Positions 21,000-33,568 of a stretch of DNA of 64,000 nucleotides are shown one piece after another. Below the pieces are notes generated by a model. The model had not been told where the DNA came from, made no database searches, and was given only the letters and a program-made list of their open reading frames with translations. This DNA is from Asterochloris sp. CNOR1 (lineage: Eukaryota > Chlorophyta > Trebouxiophyceae > Trebouxiales > Trebouxiaceae). Position 1 is the stretch's first letter, and the number at the start of each line of letters is the position of its first letter. Position numbers and translations under genes: made by a program. The stretch spans positions 2,170,001-2,234,000 of the forward strand of contig OZ017760.1 in NCBI GenBank assembly GCA_963969365.1, read 5' to 3'.

Positions 21000-23900
21000 T
21001 CAGAGATCAAAGTGTGGCCCTCTGTCCTTGATGCCCAGCCCTGGAATGCCCCAGGTGTGCTGGTCGGCGTTGGCATCGCCCCACTGGGCAGGGCCATACA
21101 CAGTCACCGTTCTGCTGGGGGCATACACCTGAAGCATACATAGCGCAGTTGCTAGGTTTACATCTGCTAACTGCGCTCAACACAACCTCTTACCAAGCAA
21201 TACAACTGGCACCTGCAGGGAGAGAGGGCAGCCAAGCCCAGACAGCTGGCCAGGGCATCGACGCAGAGCGCTCACCAGGAAGCTGTTGGGCCTGCCGTCG
21301 TGCTGAAACTGTGTTGACGCAAAGGTGACATCGCTGTTCTTGGTGACATTGGAGAAGCCGCCAAAGACAGGCTCGTCACTGGAGAGCATGATCTGCAGGG
21401 CGCCATGTGCTCCAGGTGAATAGCATGATCCCTCGATCAGAGACTGCGTCAAGTGCAGTCAGGGGAGCAGCCAGGAGGATGCACACACGTGCGGCTCAAT
21501 CAGCCAAAGTGCTGGTCAACAGACCTATATAGAGGACGCAATGTTGGATCTGCAGAGCACGGCGCCATCTCACCAGACACAACAAGAGTTCTGCTTGCAG
21601 CGCAGCTTTTTGCCAGAGGCACACAGCTGTGAAAATGCCCTTGTGGAGCTGGCCTCTCGGCACACCAGCGTGCTTCCTCAGACCTTGCCTGCTGATCTCA
21701 GAAGCAGCCAGCAGAGGTTGGGGCGCTGGATTGAGGTGGACGCCCCAGAAAAGTATGCAGGTCTGCCAGTGCAAACATGCATGCAGGGCCAGCATCCCAG
21801 CTGCTCAACACTGGCTGTTGTAGCCTCAATGTGTACCACAGCACAGCTGCCATGTACCTTGTAGTCCCCTGGGTTTTTGCAGCCCACGCGGTAATCGCTG
21901 TACGAGTTGGTGGGGTGGAAGTTGAAGACAAACACCAGGTCCCCGCGCTCAAAGATGACCAGCTTGTCCCCCTCGTCCTGCAGTGGGCACGGGTGTTTTT
22001 AGTCTACAGCCAGGGCTTTGTTAGAGGCTGCCATCAGGGAGGCAAAGGTGTCTCTCCACAGCCAGGGCTTCATCATAGCCTGCCAGCAGGAAGGCAAAGG
22101 GGCCAGGCCATGATAAGGCGTACATGAGGCCAAGACATGGCGAGTGCCATATGCTTTAGTGACACAGCAGCCTTTGCTGGGCGACTGGCCAGGTCGTCCA
22201 GCACTGACAGCCCTCCTGAACCTCTTGGTGACATTGACGCACTGCAAAAGGTGTGCAGCGCACCTTGCGCGAGATGTACTGATGAGAGGAGTCCACAAAG
22301 CCAAAGGCCTTGTCCAGGTGGTTCATTGCGCGGTCAAAGGCCTGCAAGAAGGATAGGGAATTTTTACAGCGCAGCACAGGCGACTCCCAGTTCTTTAAAT
22401 CTCACAGCAGGTACCTCCTTGGTCGCTGTGTGTAAGATTCCTGCGGCTTTGTGATGCAGCCTCACATTATGGAGCTGGTGCCAGCAAGATAAATTTCAAG
22501 TTGCTGCATTGGTTCACAGAAGATGACCATGCAGCAACAAGGTCCCAGCTTCAGCCCAGACTGCAGTCCATACTGCTGCCTCGCAGTGCGTGCTGACTGC
22601 ACACACAGCTTCTGGCAGATCCACTGCCAACCTCTGGACATAACGACTCACAAGGCTCTGCTTGGGCTTTTTGAGATGTCTGCAAAATGTGTGCCGGCTA
22701 GGCTCAAGCTGCAGGTTGTTCCGATGCAAGGTGGCGCTCTGCTGTGTCCGCCCCAGCTTGTAAGGCTCAGCAGGGTGCCCTCAACATCAGGCTGACGGCT
22801 GGCAACCTGTTCATTCCTCTTGCAGTCCCTGAGAGGGCTGGCCATGGCCACACCGCTCAGTCCAGTACAGCCCACCTGCATGAACTTGTACTTAAGGAAC
22901 TCGGCATCCGCCAGGTCCCACCGCCGCCGGCACTTGTCCAGGCTGCCGCCGTTTCCTGGGATGAACTTGCCTGCGAATAGACAGGTGTGCAATCGGGCAA
23001 GAGACTGGCAGCAGAACAGGGGGCTGCTGCTTCTTGGAGGTGCCCACGAACACCTCCAGCCTGCTGTAAAACAGAGGCCAACAGGAGCGCTTGGGTTGTC
23101 CACATGGGCCACCTCACCAAAACAGGGCAAACTTCAGCTGGAGTGCAGACATGCCTGCCATACCCAGCAGCCTGCCCCTGTGCCTACCTGTGGAGCTGTC
23201 GTGGGTGTCATCCCGCGGGAAGTCAATCCACTCTGCAGAGGGGGCAGCAGATGTAAAAAGCATGACAGGGGTGAGCCACGCCTTGGGGAACTCAGACAGA
23301 CAGCAGGCATTGACAATGTATGCTGAATCAGAGGTGCCAGCTTTGGAGCGCTTCGACTGGCACTATAGGCTGACATGACATGCTGGGCGCATTGTATACT
23401 TTGATGTTTGTGTGTACAAATGCATTCCTAGGTGATGTGCTGCCAATGGTCACAGCACAAATACTGGCAGAGCTGCCCACCTGGGTGCCCAAACTCATTG
23501 CCCTGCAGCAGAAGCGATGGAGCACAGTCAGAATGGGAATATGGATTGTTAGGGGAGCCTGCACATGCATTGACGCCTTCCTCAACCCTCGAGGTTACTC
23601 AGATAATGGGCAATGATGCCCCGCACATTGACAGCTTTGCAGTGCAATGCAGGGCACCAGCATGGGCTGCCATGTGACTGGCGGCCCTGGCTGACAGCCC
23701 TCCCATCTAATAAAGTGTTGACCTTCAGGTTGACCTTGACGCTCAGCCAAAACACAATAAGCGCTGCTGCCCTTCTTGTGACAGATAGGAATCGAGATTG
23801 CAGAATGTCATTCCTTGGATTTGTCTGTTTTTGTGCAGCATCCAGTATGACCCTTCTATGCACAGACCTGATGAGGAAGTTCATGTTGCACGGCCTGGCC

Positions 23901-26900
23901 TCAATGACTACCCCATGCTCATGTTTTTCTGCCAGTCAAACTTCCCACCAGCTGAGCAAGCAACCTGACCAGAGCCATCAAAATCATGCGATTAAGGCAG
24001 GCATCCCTGCCCATCTCCGGCGTGACTGACCACACCATCTTGTGCAGTCTGGCCTCACCAAAGCCCAACATCAATTGGCAGCCACCCCACTAGCCAATGC
24101 AACCACACCAAGTAACAACACTCACCATGAAGTTGAGGTAGGACTCCCCTCCCAATGCTAGTGTGATGAGGCGCACCATCTTGTGCAAGGCAATACCGCG
24201 GTTCACAATGTCGTTGTCCTTGTCAAGCGACATGGAGTCGTACATCTCCTTGTCCATTAGCCAGAAGGCAATGGTCTTGTCCCCCACCAGCGCCTGCAGG
24301 GTCGCACAGTGAATTTATCCGAACCATTGAGCCAGATCATTGGCGCCTTCTGGGTGGTTTTCAGCCGTCGTCTGCAGGAAACAGCAGGAAGGAGCTGCAT
24401 GCCCTCACCCATCAAGCAGTTGCAAACTCTCTGTCCTCCTCAACAGGCGCTGGCTAGCCAGTGTCAGCAGCAAGCATGAAAGTGATGTGTTGGCTAGAAA
24501 CCCATCAACCCATCTAGTGCAGCCCAGGCGGCCACTTCACATCCAACGCCTACAGGGAAGAGCAGCCAGACTTTGTCAGGCTGAAGCTCTGCAGGGTGCA
24601 GTGGGGAATTGAAGTCATACTTCAGCAGACGTCAGACTGCCTGTGATTGGGGAGTACTCAAGGGGCAACACCCACATGTGAAATGTCGGAGGATCAATAG
24701 CTGGCTTGCTTCATCATGCATGTAAGCCTGCTGCTACATGCTCCAGCAGCAACATGCCACCCAGCAGTGGACCAACTTGATGGTCAAAAGAGAGCCAGGC
24801 GGCGGGCACGCCAGCAGACCACTAGCCTCACATGAAAAGGCGCCACTGCACCTATCATGTATCCAGACCACATGAGCAGCAGTACAAATGCTCCCCTCTC
24901 CTCTCACCTGGTCATGCGACTCTGCATAAGCTACGCAGGGCTCTGCGTATCGCCGATTGGTCAGGGTGTGCACAATGTTGCCCATGTTCCAGTCGTGGTC
25001 TGAGTACTTGCTGAGCACCTCGATCCACTTGTCTGCAATGGCCATCTGCAGGCGGTAGTCAAACCCAACGCCGCCCTCTGTGGTGGGCCTGCAGGCAGGA
25101 GTAAGGAGCAGTGTGGGGACCTCAACTAATCATCTGGGATTGCCCTCCGCAAGTGACACCCAAAGCCCATGCCATTCAAATCTGCAGGGGTGGCGGAAGG
25201 GCAGCAGGGGGCTGGGAGGAAGGCAAGCCTGCAGGCATAGCAGCGTGAGGCCATGATGGCCTCTGAAGGCCATCAAACATGAAAGCTTACACAGGCCAAG
25301 CTGACCGGCGCAACTCAGGGACAGGCCACACTGGGCTCAAGCTGTCAGACTTACAAGCAGAGGCGTGCGTCCTCAAGTGATTTACGCCTGACACAAGCTG
25401 AGGGCAGGTTCCGAAATCATGCAATCACAATGTAAAGGTGCACACGACTGTACCTCTGCACCACATGTTGGGCGGCTCTGCAGGCTCATTGAGTTGAGGT
25501 GGGCCAGTCTGAGCATCGGCTGGGCAGCTGCAGCAATGCCTTTTCACACAGAATGGGATGTCCCCAGGATGTCCTCCCCCGCAGATTGCTGTCACCTCCT
25601 CACACACAGGCTGTCAGCTCGCCGGGCAAACTCTCGTTGCAAGCACCCTCAGGTGCACTTGGCCACCCACTAGACAAGCCACAGCCCAGCATGCTCACCT
25701 TGCAAGGGTGGGTCAGCCCAGAGCTCAACTGGGCAGGTGCAGCAAGACCTCACTGTGCAACAGTGGACCACCCCAAGACTTCCCACCCTACGGTGACGAT
25801 GCTGGCACAGCCTCAACACACCCTGTCCACTAGGCAAGTTCACACACCTGGGCATGCCCGTTGCCAGCCCGTATCTCTGCTGTCTCAGGCCTTGCACAGA
25901 ACATGAACCCACTCCAGTCACTGGCAGTGACAGCTCTCAATCCACGACAAAGCTGTGCCAGCTCACCGTGCGAATGTGGGCATCCCTGAAACGTCCTCTC
26001 CCACAGTGACCACGCTGGGGAAGATGTCATGGAGCATGGTGTTCATCAGCATCAGGTAGACCACTGCCTCAATGTCGGTGTTCAGGCCAAAGTACTCATC
26101 GTAGTTGCCTGCAGGTAGCATATGTTTACCTCACGTAGGTTGGAGTGGTAGTTGGCCTTGCCTTTGGTAGAGCAAAGTGCTCTTAGCTGATGTTGCCCGC
26201 TTGGCAGTGCCTGAGCGCAAGGTTGCCAATGTACTGCAGCAATGCTCGTTTCCAACTTGTCAACACAGCCTGACCGTTCAGTGTGAAGAGAGAAGCAGCA
26301 GCTATGCTTCAGCCTATGATCCAAGCTGGTTCAAGTGTTGACTTCCAGAGGCACACAAGCTCACAAGAGGGAGCTCACGCCAAGGCTAGTCCTTGACTGA
26401 CTCCAGTGCTCAGAATGCAGAAGGTCTGCCCAGGAGCAGGGTGGAGTGGTGTCAGAACAGCCCATGCATGTATTGACAGCTGCCCTACAGCAGGACTCCC
26501 CACGTGACCAGAACCCACCCTGTGCCGTGCGCAGCACGGCGCAGCGACTGTGGTGGTGTCAGGACAGCCCATGCTTGCAGTGGCAGCTGCCCAGCGGCAG
26601 GGCAAGCAACCCACCAGACCAAGCCCACACCATTGTGCTGCACAGCGCAGTGACTAGGGGTCCCTACCTGTGAAGATCGTCTGCAGGCGGTGGTGGCGTC
26701 TCAACAGCCATGCTTTCAGTGCTGTCAACCCAGCAGCAGCATCAACAGAACATGCCTGTGAACTCTGCACACAGAACATGCCACCTGTGCAGCAGCAAGA
26801 CTGGTGGCAAGCTTACCTGTGAAGGTCATCTGCAGGCCGTGGTGGTGGTACATCATAGAGGTCACGCCGTCAAAGCGGTAGCCATCAAACTTGAACTCAT

Positions 26901-29900
26901 CAACCCACCAGCGCGAGTTGGACAGCAGGAACCGCAGGGTCTCCCAGTTTCCTGCAATGCAACAGCGGTGAGGGCAGAGGCAGCAGGTGCTCGCAGAGCT
27001 GCTCACTGCTGTCCGTACTGGCAGCGAGAGGCTGAGCCCCCAGATGGCCACCCCCAGGCAGCAGATTACATTGAGGTGCTGACAGCTTTTGCTGTGCCAT
27101 TTGGCAGTAGTGGTGGCGAGATATAGGCATATCCTGGCTGGGACAGGTGTGAGGCAGACTGATGTATGGCAGACTGATCAGGCTACTCCATCAGCATTGC
27201 AGCAACCAAACGCACAGGCAGCTTGATCACGGCGCACAGGCAGCTCAGCTGCGAAGCCAGACAACGTGGCAGCAAGCAAGGGCCAGGTGAGGCAATCAAA
27301 GCTTGTGGCACAGTACCTATCCTTTGCAAACTGCTCCAGCAGCAGCCTCAGCAGTGCTGAAGGCTGTCAGTCCAAGACAGAGGGTGTCTCTCACAAAGCC
27401 CACAGGTACCCTGGCAAAGCAGCCGTGCGGCCCCTCATCCTCTCTGCGGCAACATACAGTCAGCTTTTTGCTCAGAACACCATTGTGACAGAGGAAGCAG
27501 ATGCTCACCATAGTTGAAACACCGGGAGTCCCACATCCAGTGGTAGCCCCTGGAGCCGCCATGGAAGTACATGCCATCTGTTCCGTCAAACATGTTGATC
27601 CCATCGTTGGTGTTCTTGCTGGCGTGACTGTGCACGATGTCCATCAGCACGATCATGCCCAGCCTGTGGGCCTCGTCGATCATCGCCTTGAGCTCGTCAG
27701 GGGTCCCAAACCTGCTGCTGGCCTGCAGGCAACTGGGACAGCGTCTGGCAGGGGTTGGTGTGGGGTTGCAGGGCTGTCTGTGCTTGCCAACCCTGCTGCT
27801 GGCCTGCAGGCAGACGCAAGTACAGGTTTGCCACCAAGCCGCCCATTTGGCCTCGTCAGCGCTCGCAGGCTGCCACCAGCGCAAAGGCTGGTGCTGGCCT
27901 GCTGGTGGGGATGGGAGAGCTCAATGTCCAGATGCCTTCGATTCTTCAGGGATCCCACAGCTGCTGCTGTCCTGCAGTGGAACCAGTTGAAGCCCAGAGT
28001 GCTGCATGCTGCAATGTTGCTTGCATGTGAATTCGATGTGGGACCAGCCTGCCAGGTCCTGCAAGGACCGCCTGGCAGCACAGAACAGACCCAATGGGCA
28101 GGACGAATTCAGCAGGTAGCACAGCCTGAGCTTGGGCCCAGCTGTGGCAGCACGAGTGTCATCTGGACAGACCCATCTGGCAGAAAAAGATGTTCACAGC
28201 TGTGCTATATGCTGCCAGACAAGTCTGTGGAGCCATCTGGGGCACTGGGCCTGCCACTGCCCACCAAGCGCATAGCCACTGCAAGGCCACACTTTGATAG
28301 TCTACATTCTACCCACCGCAAAAAAGTTGGTGACATGGTAGCCAAAGCTACCATAGTAGGCGTGCTCCTGCACTGCCATGATCTGGATGCAGTTGTAGCC
28401 CAGCTTGCGGATGCGGGGGAGCATGTCCATGCGGAAGTCCAGGTAGCTGTTGATCTTGGGTTCTGCGCTGCTCATGCCCACGTGGCACTCATAAATGCGC
28501 AGTGCCCGTGGCCTGCAGCAGGCAGGTGTGCAATTGCATGTGAGTGCGCTGTGTGCAGGATGCAGGTGGAGGAAGGGCAGGGCTGCTCATGTATCCTTGG
28601 CGCATGTAGTTAAGCAGCACTCAAGAGGCCTACAGCAGCAAGAAGTGGCCTGCTCGAGCGGAACTGTCGCAACCCAGCAGTCTCAGGGGCAGCCACCATG
28701 CTTTGACGCAGAGAAGCAAGAGCACATTGCGCTGGGGCTTGTGGCACAGGATTGCTCCATGGTGTGGAGGTAAAGGCAAATGCAGGTAACTGCCAGCAGC
28801 AAGGCTCCAACATGCTTTTTCGCCTGCAGAAGCACTCTGGGAAGTGCGTGGTGGGGACTGGTGACCAATGATGCTGTGGTCGATTCAGACTGCCAGCAAC
28901 GCTCACTTGGGCGGCCTGGGATATCTGAAGGTGTAGCTGGTGTCGTAGGTGGGCAGCTCCCCAGGCGCGCCCTTCTTGGGGGGCTCATAGTACACGCCAT
29001 TGTACTGGATCTCATTCCACTCCTGCAGGGTATGAGACAACACCCAGCAGTCAAAAGACTTGCAGCACACACTGCAGGGGAGCTGCGACACCCCAACCGC
29101 AACTAGCACTCATGCACCATCTAAAGACTTCTACATGTAGCAAGACATTGCAGGCACCTGCCAGACAGACACGACCTTGATGTGTGTGACACATCAAAAT
29201 CATTGTGGCCACTGTACTTTATCTCACTCCCCCAGATGTTGACGGTGGCAGCCAGTGGAAGAAGAAGAGAGAGGGTCCTCTCAGGGAGCTCAGGGCAAAT
29301 TCTCATCTAGGTGTGAAAAGTGGCACTCAGCAGCAGCTGATGGGAAGCAGATCTAAACAGCGTGAAGCTCAGGCCAATGTGCTGAATCCCACTCCAATCC
29401 TGCAGCTTACGCAAACCAGCACTGGAGGAAACTCCTTCAGACTCCAGGAGCACCAAGCACCGATGTGCGCCCCCCTCACGCTAATTGTGCAACATATATG
29501 ACATTGCAGCCAACAATAGCTGTTTAGAGGCATGGTGCAGCAGCAGGAGCCACCAGCAGCAGGGTCTCCTGGCAGACAGGTGCGGCAAAGCAGCATGCGA
29601 TGGCAGAGTAGCACAACTAGCCTGCAGCCAGGGCCAAGAGTCGGCTCAGTCATGTAGATGCCGTTGCAATGAGATCCAACGAGATCAGCGGAGCGGGAGC
29701 AGGTCACCCAACGTTGTCCACCAAGATTTCCAGCGCACCCCAGAAGACTGCCGCATGGGAAGTCAGGGTCGTTGCAGCAGGCATGCCAGGCTCGCCTCAC
29801 CTGAGTGCCTGAGGGCCACCTTATCCAAGTTGGGATGCGCGTTCCATCAGCTCATTAAAGGCTGTCTCAAAGCTCTGACACACTGATGTGACCTAGAGCC

Positions 29901-32900
29901 GTCCAGGCTCACCTGAGTGGCCCACTTGATCCAGGCGGGTATGCGCTCCACCAACTCCCCATAAGCTGTCTCCAGCCTGGTCTTGATCTTGGTCCTGCAG
30001 TCGGTCAAAGTACGCTTGAGACTCTTTTGAGCATTTTGTCCCTGGGGTACTGCCAGTCAGAGCAGCCCAGCCCCTGCGGCACTGAGAGCCGGGGCAGTTC
30101 GCTATTGCTGCACTGCCATCACAGCTCCAACACTGTCGGGCGCTTGCCTGTGGGGAATGGCTGATGTCCCATCCTCACTGTCTGGCAGGAACAGCTGGAA
30201 GACTCCAAAATCGTTCTTCACGCCCCAGTGCTCAGGTTTGGGGTCCCAGTTGTTGAATTCGCCGACCAGGGCCAGTGCCTGCGGGGTGAAGCAGCACCTA
30301 AGAGGTCGCCCAGGCCTGTCTGGCCGTTCATAGGAGGTGCAGCTGTCAGTAGAAAGCATGTTTGACCACAAAACTTGCAGCTGTGTGAGGGTGTGCCTTC
30401 CCTTGAAGGTACGAGCAAGCACACGCCACTCTCAAATACCCTTTGACAGGGGCACTGGGAGCTGGTCAGACCTCCAGTGGGCTCTGTCTGGTGCGTCAAG
30501 ATCGCTGCTCTAGAACAGAGCATACACCAAAGAAAGCAAAGCGGACTCAGAGAGCAGAATAGACTCACCCTTGCCCCTGGCGCCCACTCCCTGTACCAAA
30601 TCCCTGTCTTGCCCTCATGCTCCCCCCTGTTGAGCCCATAGTATTTGTACCCTGCAGCAGGTGAGGCACGCGTCCACACGAGTTGCAGTCATGCCCTGAA
30701 GCCCTCATATGGCATCTGCAGGTAGGTGCCACACAGGCCAGCATGGTCTGCAGTGCTGACCTCAAGCTCCCCTGTAGCACTGCTTCTCTGCAGCACGTGC
30801 CACACAAGTCAGCCTGTTCTGCAGGTCTCCTCTTCATGCCCCCTGCTGACTGCACAAACCTGAGCCTTGTGCTGCACAAGGGCAGTGGAGTGCCGGTGCT
30901 GTGCCAGATATGTTGGTCCAGCTCTACTCTGTTCCTGTCGCTCTAGATTTTACTGGCAGGCTGCTCTGCCAGCAAAGCTGCCTTTCAATCAGAATGAGCC
31001 CAGCTGTTGCTCTGCTGCAAACTACGTGCAGAACGCTGTCCTGTTGGCGGCGATACCGCTCACATTGAGCAACTTTGACTAACTCCTGTCACACTGCCCC
31101 ATGAGATGAGCATGCTTCACTGGCAGCGATGCTTTCAGCAAGGTCTTCCTCAACTCATGTCACCCTGACCTGACTGACATGAACATGCCTCAGATGGCAG
31201 CCATGCTGCTCCTCACCTTGGGTGAACTTCTCCAGCCCGCCCTCATCCTTGTCAATCCTGTCCCGCAAGCTCTTGTATGTGTTCCACCGGTACTGCAGGG
31301 CATAACAAAAGGTCTGGCCCACAGGTTGCAAGGCTATAGCAGACCGCAGGCTTCTGTCCAGCAGCCTAGCCAAGGGCTCTTGGATGAGCAGCCCAAGATT
31401 GAGCAGGCTGCCAGGCCAGCCAGAAAGGCTGTGGCAAGCTCGCTTTAACATGCTGCAGGCTGCTGCCGTGTCTGCCACACACATTATCCTGGCAAGCATT
31501 CTCAAGCTTCTGTGAAGCAGCAGAAGCAACTCTGTTATGCCTTCAGAGCAATCCCAGTGCCAGATGCCAACAGTACGCTGGGCCTGTGCAGGACCCCCTT
31601 TGCGCTTGAACCTCTTGGATGTGCCCAGCTTGCACCAGAAGTTTAGGCCTAATTGCACCCAGTGCAGGGATCCTGTGTCGTGCAGGTGTGATCCTGGGCA
31701 GGCTGTGATCTCTGTACGCACTTGATCCCAGGGGAGGGTACCTGCCGTGCATCTTGCGCCAATGGCCCCAGAGTCTGGTCATCCTGCAGAGTCCAGCCTG
31801 CTGCCCCGCACTTCAACTTCAGCCCGCCCAACTTGTCGTGGTCCAGTCCAGTCCACAAAGTACCTTCTGGAACAACAAAGCAGGTCTGGCTCCACCCAAT
31901 GGGCTCTGGTGCAGCTGCACACCACCTGCTGTGCCCAGACACACAGCCCCAGCCCCTCCAGAGCCAGAACTCACCTTGATGTGGTCCGCATGGCTCCACA
32001 GGCTGTCGTCCCACTTCAGGCACTCCGTCCCATCGTGCTCTGGTGGGGGCTTGATGGGCTGGTACTGCTCCTTGTAGGCCGCAGTCTTGGGCGGCGGGGC
32101 CAGCGGCGTCCAGAAGTCCTCAGGCGTGGAGATGCCTGTCTCCTGGATGTCTGCCGCCTTGTCCACCATCTCCACGCTGACCCCACCGGTGTTGACCTGA
32201 GACTGCAGCAGGGGCAGTGCAGGCGCTCTCAGAAGTGCAGGCTGCCATCAGGGCAGATTGGGCTGCTGGGCCCAATACTGCAGGTGCCCTCTTGCAGCCT
32301 GCAGCATGTGACAGCTCCTGTTGGGTTATGGGATGTGAAAGAGACTGCTGGGCATGCTGATACCTGTCTCCTGAGTGTCTGCCTTGTCCACCATCTCCAC
32401 TCTGACACTGCCTGTGCTGACATGGGACGTTGAGACAGGCAGTGTTCAGGCACTTGGTGGTAAGTGGAATTACGGCGAGGGTACCTCTGCTGCTAGGCCC
32501 AAAACTGACAGTGACTTGCCCGCAGCAGGTCCCTGCAGCAGGCGGCAGCTCCATTGGTCGTTGTGAGTGGCCTGCAGACCCATGCTGGACATGGAGATGT
32601 CTGTCTCGAGAGGTGTGACCCCTTGTCAACCATACCACACTGAGGGCAGCTAAACCGCAGCAACAGGAGCAGATGGGCGCTGGCAAACCACATGCTGTCA
32701 TGCTTGCTGCAGCAGGGTGTCAGCTCAACCACCCCCAGACCAGACGCAGTGTATTGGGAATGCAGCATGGCCTTGCTGCAGTAGCTTTTTGGGTCAGAGA
32801 GCTGTGCTGCCTCTCAGCACAAGAAGGGGTAGCTAGGCTTCATCACTGCAAGCAGAAGGGCCTGCTGCAGCCTGGAAACACACTGCCGCTTGGATGGGAG

Positions 32901-33568
32901 TCTGACTATACACCTTTTGAGTGTGTCTGGTGAAGCCATTGCAAGCGGGATTAAGGCCCCGGATGGTGTTGCAGTCCAAGAATGCGCCAGATGGGAGGCA
33001 TGTCCCGCCGTAAATGCACCAAGTGACACCTCTCTGTCATTCCTCACAGCTGCGCACAGGGGCAGCCTGCATCAGGGCCGGAGCAGCAGACATTGCAGGC
33101 CACCATTCCTGCAAACTGGCAGCTGCAGTGCAGCTTGCGTCCACAGCTTCAAGCGCACCAGGGTTGACTCTGCAGGCACCGCCTCTGCTGGGACCTGTTT
33201 CCCATTGGAACCCTCCTTGGGCTGTGAGGCCGCAGGGGCTGCAGGCTCAGCCTCATCAGTGGACTCGATGGTCTTCCTCAGAAGCTCGTTCTCCTTCCTC
33301 ATTGCCTCCACGGATGGCGTGGCTGCCTTGGGCGAAGCCCGCTGCTTGGCCTGGGCGACCACATTGTGCTTGCGGCCTGCAGATGAGATCAATGCTGCTA
33401 AGGCACTTTAACGAAGGGACAGGAGTTGTCGATGCCAGCCGTGCATTCCCCACCTTTCGGGGCATTGTGCGCCTGCCTGACGCGGGCACAGGAAGGCCTC
33501 CCCAATGAAGCTGGGCAGTCGCCCTGCAGCTGATGCAGCTGCTGATGCATTGGGCGGTTCATGCTCAT
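21000..33568 (-). CDS. SBE: 1,4-alpha-glucan (starch) branching enzyme
   Basis: Exons (minus): 33568-33454, 33376-33159, 32196-31975, 31292-31217, 30651-30569, 30278-30148, 29994-29913, 29022-28907, 28512-28317, 27722-27509, 26951-26817, 26108-25967, 25088-24908, 24293-24126, 23502-23481, 23232-23188, 22970-22876, 22341-22264, 21977-21858, 21392-21276, 21128-21000. They join in phase to 894 residues. Residues 1-110 are a transit-peptide-like start plus an Ala/Glu-rich coiled region. A CBM48 domain follows ([19 protein letters not shown]), then the GH13 barrel: [23 protein letters not shown] (nucleophile Asp), GEDVSGMP (acid/base Glu) and YAESHDQ. The C-terminal all-beta domain has [15 protein letters not shown] and [12 protein letters not shown]. 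Known: it makes alpha-1,6 branches in plastid starch. One intron is GC-AG (30148|30147) and one exon is only 22 bases. Several introns hold decayed copies of adjoining exons. Confidence 0.96.
23481..23502 (-). other. 22-base microexon of the branching enzyme
   Basis: Flanked by CTGCAG (acceptor) and GTGGGC (donor), it encodes GNEFGHP plus the first base of the Glu codon completed by the next exon (EWIDFPRD). GNEFGHPEW is a conserved branching-enzyme motif and both joins are in phase, so the exon is required. Confidence 0.93.
26655..26860 (-). repeat. Echo of the branching-enzyme exon end at 26817
   Basis: The real exon end (about 26860-26817, ...[11 protein letters not shown] then GTAAGC) is repeated at about 26700-26660 as a stretch that would read [11 protein letters not shown] followed by GTAGGG. 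The copy lies inside the following intron in the same orientation. Confidence 0.75.
27711..27811 (-). repeat. Duplicated acceptor of branching-enzyme exon 27722-27509
   Basis: The sequence CCTGCTGCTGGCCTGCAGGC (plus strand) occurs at 27711-27733 and again at about 27791-27811. On the minus strand it is the acceptor plus the first codons (ASSRF) of the exon. The upstream copy is a spare acceptor 78 bases away. Confidence 0.7.
29815..29998 (-). repeat. Decayed tandem copy of branching-enzyme exon 29994-29913
   Basis: The real exon encodes [20 protein letters not shown] and ends TCAG|GTGAGC. A copy at about 29880-29812, just downstream on the minus strand, encodes [16 protein letters not shown] followed by a stop and then ends CACTCAG|GTGAGG. 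Coding similarity, the donor and the spacing are kept, but the copy is broken. Confidence 0.82.
32120..32650 (-). repeat. Two echoes of branching-enzyme exon 32196-31975
   Basis: The exon starts [20 protein letters not shown]. Upstream on the minus strand, about 32430-32345 would read [20 protein letters not shown], and a more decayed version lies at 32650-32580 (GMVDKGSH...). Both retain GGAGATGGTGGACAAG-like or TGGTTGACAAGG cores. These are 5' copies of an exon start, about 230 bases apart. Confidence 0.8.

Noticed and set aside
25680-25990. A further exon echo near the branching-enzyme exon ending at 25967
   Set aside because: A short block (CCCTACGGTGACGATGCTGG against CCCACAGTGACCACGCTGG) matches, but the alignment is too short to claim.
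27501-28613. A long plus-strand open frame of 370 codons
   Set aside because: It is antisense to two branching-enzyme exons whose protein motifs are unmistakable on the minus strand; the high GC content keeps the opposite frame open.
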